64,000 bases of DNA, taken from positions 186,001 through 250,000 of the forward strand of contig JAEUUI010000015.1 of the NCBI GenBank assembly GCA_016786585.1, read 5' to 3'. A model generated the notes under the pieces. The model did no database searches. It saw only the letters and a program-made list of their open reading frames with translations, and was not told the DNA's origin. Every line of letters starts with the position of its first letter. The first letter of the stretch is position 1. This DNA comes from Cyclobacteriaceae bacterium (GTDB taxonomy: Bacteria > Bacteroidota > Bacteroidia > Cytophagales > Cyclobacteriaceae). Positions 1 to 8,189 of the stretch are shown one piece after another. Position numbers and translations under genes: made by a program.

Positions 1-169
1 ACAGTCAAAGATCACCGTTCATAAAAAAATGATCAATCGAATTCTACTCGACTAAAAGAAATGTGGTTCAGTTTAAATAAAATCCAACAATTTAAACTCA
101 GGTAAAACAATATGCACCTGAAAGTGAACAGGGTGACAAGAGATGCTGGTCTCCGGATAACCAATTTAT

Positions 170-177
170 TATCTTTG
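170..177 (+). promoter_or_regulatory. Candidate Bacteroidota -7 box
   Basis: TATCTTTG matches the TAnnTTTG -7 element of Bacteroidota housekeeping promoters and ends 27 bases before the ATG of the protease gene. I see no clean TTTG at the -33 position, so only the -7 half is supported. Confidence 0.45.
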
Positions 178-204
178 ACTTGCTAAATCTCTACCCCTAA
201 CAAC

Positions 205-3200
205 ATGTCTGCGTTGGTCGAAGTTCATTGCGCGCGGGTTGCTCGCTTCTCTCCTGGTTCTTTTGCAATAGCCGTTATACTCACCTTTCTTCCCTATGCT
301 TCTGCCCTGGCGCAAGCAGATACGGAAAAGTATGACATCGTTCATATCAAGTTCAAAAAAGAATTTCTCCCTGCGTCAAACTCATCTGAAAATGGCAAAT
401 CCGCCCGTAGCGGAATGACGAGTATCGATCTTATAAGCGAGAAGTATGATGCAATTAGTATTGAGCGGATTTTTACAGAATCTCCAAAGTATGAAAAAGC
501 CCACGAAGCTTACGGGCTTAATCTTTGGTATAAACTTAAATTCCCGAAAGGAAGCGACACAGCAAGGGCAATCTCCGAATATAAATCGTTAAACTATTTC
601 CATACGGTTGAGGCGTGCAAGCCTTATGTACCTGCATGGGATCGCGCAGCCAAAGCAAAACGTGCGGAAGCTTCAAGTCTGTCATCTGGACCTAATGACC
701 CTCAATTTAAATATCAATGGCATTACCAGAACACCGGGCAAAATGGAGGTGTTGCCGGGGCAGACATTAATGTAATGAAAGCCTGGCGCATTGAAACCGG
801 CTCGCCTAATGTGATTGTTGCTGTAATTGATGGTGGTGTGGATATTAATCACCCTGATCTGAAAGGTGCTTTGTGGCGTAACCCGGGAGAAATTGCCGGT
901 AATGGAATAGATGATGATCACAATGGATATTCGGATGATATCCATGGGTATGGTTTTGGCGATCATTCTTCAAACATTTTTCCGGATCCACACGGAACTC
1001 ACGTTGCGGGAACGATTGGTGCGATCTCTAATAATGGAGTGGGAGTTGCCGGAGTAGCAGGTGGAAATGGAAAAGCAGACGGTGTTAGAATTATGTCGCT
1101 GGCAACATTCGGGCAGTTCTCAACCGGCAACTTTGAGAATGCGATGATTTATGCTGCTGATAATGGAGCGGTAATCTCTCAAAACAGTTGGGGAGGTGGT
1201 TCGACCGCAATTGAGGCAGCGATAGACTACTTCATCGCTCGCGCGGGATTCGACAATTCGAATGCTAATTTCCCAAATAATATTCAAACCGGTCCGATGG
1301 CCGGTGGTATTGTGATTTTTGCTGCAGGAAATGATAACAAATCTGAGGCGCTTTTTGGCTACCCTGGATCTTACCCTAAGGCTATCGCTGTTGCTTCCAC
1401 AAACAATGCCGATATAAAAGCCGCAACCTCGAATTATGGAAACTGGGTAGATATTACAGCTCCAGGTGACCGGGTTCTAAGCACATTACCTGATAGTGAC
1501 TATGGTTATTTTTCAGGTACATCTATGGCGTGTCCGCACGTTTCAGGTGTTGCAGCTCTTTTAATATCGTTTTTTCAACAACCAGGCCTTAAGCCGAACG
1601 AGATCCGAAGTCGGTTGCTCATGGCCACTAGGCCAATTGATGTCGAAAATCCCGATTACGTTGGCAAACTTGGCTCCGGCAGGTTAAGTGCTTACAATGC
1701 TTTTGCCACACGCGACCGCGTCCCTCCTGCCACGATTACAGATTTAAGGGTAATTGCTACCACAAGTACATCTATTAAACTTCAGTGGACGGCACCAAGT
1801 GAAAGCGGAGCGAAAGGTGGTCAAGTTGATAAATATGACATCCGTATTTCAAAAACACCCATTAATGAATTGAACTTTCAGTCTGCAGAATCAGTTGAAG
1901 CGCCTGCCCCGGGGACTCCGGGTCAAATACAAACTTGTGAAGCGAATTGGCTTAGCATAGGCTCAACTTACTACATCGCGATTAAGAGTACTGACGCACT
2001 TTACACGCAATCAGCACTTTCTAATGTTGTATCAACAAACACCTTTGAGGTTGGAATATTTGAACCCAGCAATATCGATCTAAATCTAACTATGCCGGCA
2101 GGGCGCATGAGCACGCAGCCAGTCGAGCTCAATCATATAGACGTTTCAGGCCTTAATGCGGAACCTATGGACCTGCTGCTGGTGTTTGAAGGCGGCCCGG
2201 TTCCCGTGTCGTTTCCACAAGAGCACATTATCATAAACAAAGGTGCCACCCAACAGATAATATTAACTTTTAATACTAAAGACGTGGCACCCGGGGAATA
2301 CTCCGGTCTTCTGAGAGGCGTACATAGAGAGTTCTGTTATCCGCTTGGAGTATCCATAAAATTGACGGTAACGCCTCCTATCGGACTTGGAATTGCAGAT
2401 GACGTTAATATTGGGAGTTTGCTCATAAATCAGACGCGCGATACAACCGTCCTGCTGCATAACAATAATACTACCGCCCTTATTATTCAAACGATTCAAA
2501 CAAGTGACCCTCGTATAACACTCTCTGCCACTGCCGTCACTCTCTCACCGGGAGAGGACTATCCACTAACGATTTCGATTACCGGATCAGAGGCCGGTGT
2601 ACTTGATGCCACATTAACGCTGCAAACAAATGATCCAGAAGATGAAACTGTTAGTGTTAAGATTCACGGAGAATTCTTTGAAGTACCTGAAATAACGATC
2701 AGCCCCTTATCGATCACAGCTACTCTTTCTCTTGCAGAACAGAAAAACTTTGATGTGTCATTGACTAACACGGGGCAAAGTTCCGTTTCATGGCATACAA
2801 ATTATCCGGCAACAGAAACACCGGCAGGGTTATATCAATTTACTGAGAAAGCTTCGGCACCTGCTGACCTCACTGCGCTGTCATTCGATCCTGTGGGTGG
2901 GTTCATCTACGGTAAAGCCATGTTTATCTCAAATTTTTATCGTTACAATTCTGTCACTAATTCTTGGTCAGCTTTGGCTCCGGGACCAACGAATATCTTT
3001 GGACAAGCTGCTTACCTAAATGGAAAGATTTATCACACTGGTCAAAAACTTGAAGTTTACACAGTTGCTTCCAATTCATGGTCGTCCATAAACTATCCCG
3101 TTGCAGTTTCTTGCCAGACAATAACAACCGATGGTCAATACCTTTATTTGGCTTTTGGAAAAGTTTTGTACCGATACGATATCCTTGGCAACAGTTGGCT

Positions 3201-6200
3201 GCAGTTGACAACCTTTACTGGAGGGTACTCATCTGAACTACGTTCTTTAAATTATTGGAACGGGATAATATTGGCAGCAGACCATTCGGGATTAACAGGA
3301 GACGGAAACACTCCCCTCTACAAGTATTTCGTGAATTCCAATACGTGGGTCCGTAGTGCAAACCTTAAGGGGAAGATTACCAGCAGTGCAGCAATTGACC
3401 CAGTTGGTGAAAAGTATATCGTTTTTCAATCAGTTGGGTCTGGGCCAGGTACGGCCTTTGATGTTCGCAACTTGCGCGAAAATTCGGAAGTACAACGAAC
3501 AAAAACCTTTTCCAGCGAAAGCAGCAGCTTGATATATGTCGACAACCCTGGCTATACTGGTATTTATGCCACTAACGGTAACAAGTTTTACCGATATCAA
3601 ACAGGTGTTCCGTCATCTTCATGGCTGTATACGACACCTGCGCTTGGAGAAATTCCTGCGGGAAGTTCGCAGATAATTCGTGTGAAGGTCGGCTCACCAA
3701 CTCTCGAGCCGGGAATCCATCATGCCGATGTCAAAATTTTAATGTCTAATGGAGCAGTTTTCAATCACATCCCGGTAGCTGTTACGGTAGCAAACGGACC
3801 TCATGGAGTTTTGAATTCAACGAGCGGAACTGTAGAAGAAACTGCTGTCGGCTCTGGTCGAATAAGTTCCCCGCGGCTGCAGAATACCGGTTCTTCCAAT
3901 TTGATTGTAAGCAGCGTGACCATTGATGATCCTAATTTCAGTATAAGTCCGAGTACTTTCTCGGTACCGCCAAGTGAATTTTTGTCATTACCATTCTTAT
4001 TTAAGCCACTGACATCCGGTACATTTACAGGGACTTTTATCTTACACACCAACGATCCCGATAACCCGGATTTTCATTACACACTAACCGGAAAGGGTGT
4101 TCAATCAGCAATTCCCCAAACTTCTCCTTCTTCAATAACTGCAACTATTGCTGCCGGAGATCATGTAACGGAAAATATTCACATAAATAATCCGGGCGAA
4201 AGTTCGTTGTACTTGTCATTGGGGTCAGACTTTCCTTGGATTACCAAGCCAAGTGAAGAATACATTATACAAGGGGGGCAATCTGCTGTTGGAAAAGTGA
4301 TTCTCAATGCGTCCAATAAAACTGCAGGGCAATATCAGGGTGTTGCAAACCTATTTTACTTAGATTTTGCAATAGGTTCATCTTATCTCGAGATTCCGGT
4401 AACGATGAATGTCACAGACGCACCCGGAATCAGGTGCAGCGTGGACAGCGTAGACTTTAAAAGTCGTGTACCAGGAAATACGTACGATAGCACAATTGCA
4501 ATCAGTAACACAGGAAGTTTGCCCCTATCAATCACTGACATAACTTCTACCAATCCGGCATTCAGTATTTCTGCAACATTTCCAATCACCCTTAATCCAG
4601 GGGAAAAGACCGATGCAACGATCACATTTGATACATCTCAGGAGGGCTTTCATGTGGGAACCGTATCAATCCTAAGCAATGATCCAACAGATGCAATTCT
4701 TACGCTCCCAATCAAAGGTTTGTCTATTGCTCAGGGTCAGCTTGTCGCTTCGGTAACACAAATCCACGAATCGGCACTTACCGACCAAAGTAAGTCGCAA
4801 GGATTTCAAGTTTCAAATCTTGGCTCTGATGAAATTTCGTGGCGATTATCGAACGTGGTTGATGATTTTGCTACGTTCACAGCATTGGAAAATACACCAA
4901 ATTTCGCTTTTATAGCTCTTGCAGCAGATTCGCAGACAGGCATGATTTATGGCCAATCTCCACGTCTTCAAAATTTATATCAGTATAATCCGACCACCAA
5001 TGCCTGGGCTATTGCTGCAGGACGCGCACCCGGCATGAATTCTTTTTCAGCCGCAGAAGCAGTGGTATTGAATGGTAAGATGTACTGCTCTTTCGACTCG
5101 GACATTGCTACTATTTATGTATACGATGTTTCTTTAAAAGAATGGACGAGATCACGCAACGTATTTAATAACATGATAACAGCCGCATGTTCAGATGACG
5201 ATGTTATCTATTTTGCAAGTGGAGACGGTGTAAAAATGTTTAACCCATCCCTTTCGTTGTGGACTACATTGCCATCTTCCCCACTTAACAATATCGATAA
5301 TTTGCAGTTCTTTAATGGGAATCTATATGCACATACAGGGCAAACGACAGCATTCGCCCGATACAACGTGGTCAATCATGCCTGGGAAGTCCTGCAAGCT
5401 CCACCAACTCAATTTGGAAGATCTGGTAGCATGAATAGATCTGCAGGTCGTTACTATTCGATTAGCGCTGACGGAAAAAAGCTGTTGGAGTATGATTTAC
5501 GGGTTGATCATTGGGCTGAGTTTGAAATCCCATTGTTTCCTGTTACAAACGGTACGATCGTTTACACCGGATCAAATGATATTTATTTCACGCAGGGTGA
5601 TAATGGAGTCGGGCTTGGCAAATATTCATCACCCGTATCCAATATTGAATGGCTACGTGTATCACCAACATCGGGCACGTTACATGGACTGGCAAGCAAC
5701 ACACTAAAGCTTGAATTTAATTCAGTTGGTCTCAACAGCGGTCGTTATGAAGCAATGATCGACATTCTTTCCAGTGGCAGTCAGGAACCAGCAGTGAAAA
5801 TTCCTGTCACATTCGATGTCACCTATCCCGGACCGGACATCAGTGTACCTCAAGAAATTACCGGTAATCTTGATCGGTTTGCTTCAATTTCGAAAACGCT
5901 CCGAATTGAAAACAAAGGTGGTGGATTATTAACCTGGTCCGTTGATAGTGAACTTCCGGCAGCACTAACGCTCAGCAAATCAACCGGAACAGTTGCGCCA
6001 GGGTCTTTCGAAGAGATTACCGTCCATTACGTGTCTGGTTTTTATTCTCCCCGGATTTTCAGCTATCCCTTGACCTTTAGTTCAGATGATCAGTTTTCGC
6101 CATCCGTGGAAACACAATTATCATTTATCACTCGGGCCGAATTGAATAGCGCGCCTTATCTTAATGGATCACTTGAAGATCAGTCGGTGCAATTCGGAGC

Positions 6201-6711
6201 GCCTCCAATTGAAATTTCAATCGCAGAACTTTTTCTCGACTCTGAGAATGACCCGATAAACTACTCAGTAATATCCTCTAATAGTCAGGTTGCCTCGGTT
6301 GATCTGGAAGGCACTACGCTTAAATTACTTCTATTTAAGACCGGGATATCTAACATAACAATTATCGCATCCGATGATTTGAATGCTTCGGGCATAACGG
6401 AATTCAGTGTTTCGGTTAATGAGTTAGTAACAGGTGTTGAACCGGGTATTTGGGAGAAACGCTTGCGCGCATTCCCGAACCCGTTTAACGAGCAATTCAA
6501 TATTCGATACGATGTATCACAGGCTTCTTACGTAAAAATTCAGGTATTTGACTCCAATGGAAAAATGGTTTTGAACTCTGACCGATATATTGAAGTAACT
6601 GGCGAAAACACGATATCCATTAAAGCAAATCAGCTCAGCCCTGGCATCTATCATTGCAGATTAAATCGGGCAAATGGTGAAACGGCAACTGTACGACTCC
6701 TGAAAAAATAG
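205..6711 (+). CDS. Giant secreted subtilisin-like (S8) protease with kelch-like blocks and type IX sorting tail
   Basis: A 2168-residue secreted endopeptidase. The ATG is followed by a hydrophobic signal segment (about residues 18-38). The S8 triad is complete: Asp209 (VIDGG), His263 (HGTHVAGT) and Ser440 (GTSMACPH), with oxyanion Asn376 (AAGND). Next come a fibronectin-III-like domain (about 506-612), repeated choice-of-anchor-D type beta-sandwich domains (for example about 720-830, 1230-1300 and 1430-1510), and two kelch/beta-propeller-like blocks (about 890-1140 and 1563-1812) with YN..TN.W repeats. A cadherin-like stretch (about 1993-2070) precedes the C-terminal tail (about 2090-2168, FPNPF start, GIYHCRL, final RLLKK) typical of cargo for the type IX secretion system. 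It is probably released to, or anchored on, the cell surface. The substrate is unknown; the propellers may bind carbohydrate or protein. The gene stands alone with its own promoter box. Confidence 0.93.
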   Translation: MSALVEVHCARVARFSPGSFAIAVILTFLPYASALAQADTEKYDIVHIKFKKEFLPASNSSENGKSARSGMTSIDLISEKYDAISIERIFTESPKYEKAHEAYGLNLWYKLKFPKGSDTARAISEYKSLNYFHTVEACKPYVPAWDRAAKAKRAEASSLSSGPNDPQFKYQWHYQNTGQNGGVAGADINVMKAWRIETGSPNVIVAVIDGGVDINHPDLKGALWRNPGEIAGNGIDDDHNGYSDDIHGYGFGDHSSNIFPDPHGTHVAGTIGAISNNGVGVAGVAGGNGKADGVRIMSLATFGQFSTGNFENAMIYAADNGAVISQNSWGGGSTAIEAAIDYFIARAGFDNSNANFPNNIQTGPMAGGIVIFAAGNDNKSEALFGYPGSYPKAIAVASTNNADIKAATSNYGNWVDITAPGDRVLSTLPDSDYGYFSGTSMACPHVSGVAALLISFFQQPGLKPNEIRSRLLMATRPIDVENPDYVGKLGSGRLSAYNAFATRDRVPPATITDLRVIATTSTSIKLQWTAPSESGAKGGQVDKYDIRISKTPINELNFQSAESVEAPAPGTPGQIQTCEANWLSIGSTYYIAIKSTDALYTQSALSNVVSTNTFEVGIFEPSNIDLNLTMPAGRMSTQPVELNHIDVSGLNAEPMDLLLVFEGGPVPVSFPQEHIIINKGATQQIILTFNTKDVAPGEYSGLLRGVHREFCYPLGVSIKLTVTPPIGLGIADDVNIGSLLINQTRDTTVLLHNNNTTALIIQTIQTSDPRITLSATAVTLSPGEDYPLTISITGSEAGVLDATLTLQTNDPEDETVSVKIHGEFFEVPEITISPLSITATLSLAEQKNFDVSLTNTGQSSVSWHTNYPATETPAGLYQFTEKASAPADLTALSFDPVGGFIYGKAMFISNFYRYNSVTNSWSALAPGPTNIFGQAAYLNGKIYHTGQKLEVYTVASNSWSSINYPVAVSCQTITTDGQYLYLAFGKVLYRYDILGNSWLQLTTFTGGYSSELRSLNYWNGIILAADHSGLTGDGNTPLYKYFVNSNTWVRSANLKGKITSSAAIDPVGEKYIVFQSVGSGPGTAFDVRNLRENSEVQRTKTFSSESSSLIYVDNPGYTGIYATNGNKFYRYQTGVPSSSWLYTTPALGEIPAGSSQIIRVKVGSPTLEPGIHHADVKILMSNGAVFNHIPVAVTVANGPHGVLNSTSGTVEETAVGSGRISSPRLQNTGSSNLIVSSVTIDDPNFSISPSTFSVPPSEFLSLPFLFKPLTSGTFTGTFILHTNDPDNPDFHYTLTGKGVQSAIPQTSPSSITATIAAGDHVTENIHINNPGESSLYLSLGSDFPWITKPSEEYIIQGGQSAVGKVILNASNKTAGQYQGVANLFYLDFAIGSSYLEIPVTMNVTDAPGIRCSVDSVDFKSRVPGNTYDSTIAISNTGSLPLSITDITSTNPAFSISATFPITLNPGEKTDATITFDTSQEGFHVGTVSILSNDPTDAILTLPIKGLSIAQGQLVASVTQIHESALTDQSKSQGFQVSNLGSDEISWRLSNVVDDFATFTALENTPNFAFIALAADSQTGMIYGQSPRLQNLYQYNPTTNAWAIAAGRAPGMNSFSAAEAVVLNGKMYCSFDSDIATIYVYDVSLKEWTRSRNVFNNMITAACSDDDVIYFASGDGVKMFNPSLSLWTTLPSSPLNNIDNLQFFNGNLYAHTGQTTAFARYNVVNHAWEVLQAPPTQFGRSGSMNRSAGRYYSISADGKKLLEYDLRVDHWAEFEIPLFPVTNGTIVYTGSNDIYFTQGDNGVGLGKYSSPVSNIEWLRVSPTSGTLHGLASNTLKLEFNSVGLNSGRYEAMIDILSSGSQEPAVKIPVTFDVTYPGPDISVPQEITGNLDRFASISKTLRIENKGGGLLTWSVDSELPAALTLSKSTGTVAPGSFEEITVHYVSGFYSPRIFSYPLTFSSDDQFSPSVETQLSFITRAELNSAPYLNGSLEDQSVQFGAPPIEISIAELFLDSENDPINYSVISSNSQVASVDLEGTTLKLLLFKTGISNITIIASDDLNASGITEFSVSVNELVTGVEPGIWEKRLRAFPNPFNEQFNIRYDVSQASYVKIQVFDSNGKMVLNSDRYIEVTGENTISIKANQLSPGIYHCRLNRANGETATVRLLKK

Positions 6712-6854
6712 GCGTGTCAAAAGCTTTCGTTATAAGACCTAGTCGCAATAGGACCGATTCGTCAGCAAGGTCAAAAAGTCGGTTTTGGGTTTAAAAAACC
6801 AGTTTTCGTTATTGGCTCATTCTTTGTTTTAACAGGGTTATAAACATAATTCTT

Positions 6855-8048
6855 ATGAAAACACTTGGATTGAGAATGGTTGCCGTATTCTTCCTGATAG
6901 CGGGCGGAACGGCAGTACGGGGTCAGGAACGTGACGCGGAAGTTCCGGGTGATTACTTTAGCCTTGAAGGCGCTCTTGAGCTCTTCAAGAAATCGTCTTC
7001 CCCCGAAGAATTTGAACGCATGTTAAATGACGAAGACTCGAAAGTTAACAACCTCGACTTGAATGGTGATGGAGACATCGATTACCTGCGGGTAATTGAT
7101 CGGACCAATAGAAATGTTCACACCTTCACAATTCAGGCTGTTATTTCCGATACTGAACTTCAGGATGTGGCTGTTATTGAGCTCGAAAAGCTGGCTAATG
7201 GCAAAGCTGTATTACAAATAACCGGTGACGCAGACGTATATGGTACCGAAACCATTATTGAACCTACTCAGGAAGTACGTGTCAATGCCGGCACCACCAC
7301 AACGACTACCGTTGTGAATGTGTGGACGTGGCCTGCGGTGCAATACGTATATGATCCATATTACTCTCCCTGGGTTTCACCGTGGGGTTGGTATTCACGC
7401 CCGATCTGGTGGGTAAGCTGGAGACCGGTTGGCTATTACCATTACTATTCCTGGTGGAATCCTTACCGTCCTTACTACACACGTTGCCACACACACCGGG
7501 TTGTATATGCTGATCACATTTATCGCCCGCATCGCAGCACTTCGGTAATTGTAACCAACAGGCATCGCGGTCAGTTAACAGACTATCGCGCTACGCACCG
7601 TGCGGATGTTCGTCACAACCGATATGATAATAATTCGAATCGCAGTCGCAGTGACTACCGATCTGATAACGCAAGGCCAACAGTCAGAACGCGGGATAAT
7701 TCGGATTATGTTAGCACACGACCAACAAGGACAAGAAATGAAAATATGGACAGCCAGACACGCTATGAAGCGCCAACAAACAGACGCTCATCGGATGACT
7801 CCCGGAAACGGACATTTGAGCGACAGGAATCCGGGCGTCAGCAACACGTTGTGACACGCGAACGGAGTAGTGAACGCAGATCATTTGAGAGTAGCAGACA
7901 ATCTCAAAATCGGTCAACCGGAAGCGTAAGTCGTCCGACTCAGCAACGCTCATCCGCACCGGTAATGCGTCAGGAACGCAGCCATAGCAGTGGTGGTGGC
8001 GGAGGATCGAAACCATCTTCTCAAGGTCGGTCGAGACGTTCGAGATAA
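6855..8048 (+). CDS. Secreted protein with EF-hand-like loop and Arg-rich low-complexity tail
   Basis: 397 residues, no family I can name. A signal peptide (about 1-23, ending near VRGQ) is followed by a folded-looking domain (about 30-150). That domain carries a DxNxDxDxD calcium-loop-like motif at residues 68-76. A segment very rich in Trp and Tyr (about 155-212) follows, then a tail (about 215-397) dominated by Arg, Ser, Gln and Asn with a short Gly run near the end. The composition suggests an envelope or matrix protein whose basic tail could contact polyanions such as DNA, LPS or polysaccharide; this is inference. The ATG at 6855 puts the Lys directly before the hydrophobic core. It lies 143 bases after the protease and ends in a strong terminator. 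Confidence 0.8.
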   Translation: MKTLGLRMVAVFFLIAGGTAVRGQERDAEVPGDYFSLEGALELFKKSSSPEEFERMLNDEDSKVNNLDLNGDGDIDYLRVIDRTNRNVHTFTIQAVISDTELQDVAVIELEKLANGKAVLQITGDADVYGTETIIEPTQEVRVNAGTTTTTTVVNVWTWPAVQYVYDPYYSPWVSPWGWYSRPIWWVSWRPVGYYHYYSWWNPYRPYYTRCHTHRVVYADHIYRPHRSTSVIVTNRHRGQLTDYRATHRADVRHNRYDNNSNRSRSDYRSDNARPTVRTRDNSDYVSTRPTRTRNENMDSQTRYEAPTNRRSSDDSRKRTFERQESGRQQHVVTRERSSERRSFESSRQSQNRSTGSVSRPTQQRSSAPVMRQERSHSSGGGGGSKPSSQGRSRRSR

Positions 8049-8050
8049 AG

Positions 8051-8080
8051 AAAAGGAGGGTTCGCCCTCCTTTTTCTTTT
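8051..8080 (+). terminator. Rho-independent terminator
   Basis: The stem aaaaggaggg / ccctcctttt with a ttcg tetraloop runs into a T-rich tract, three bases after the stop of the Arg-rich protein gene. Confidence 0.92.
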
Positions 8081-8189
8081 GAACCCGTTTTCAAAATCTA
8101 AACTCTCCTGCGCAGAAGATGGGCAGGCACGCGATAAAATTCAGCTTATGACAATTTTGCTATCATAATCTGTTTGACCAAACACGCAA

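Noticed and set aside
6781-6800. ggtttt/aaaacc hairpin downstream of the giant protease
   Set aside because: Short AT-rich stem with no proper T-run; too weak to call a terminator.
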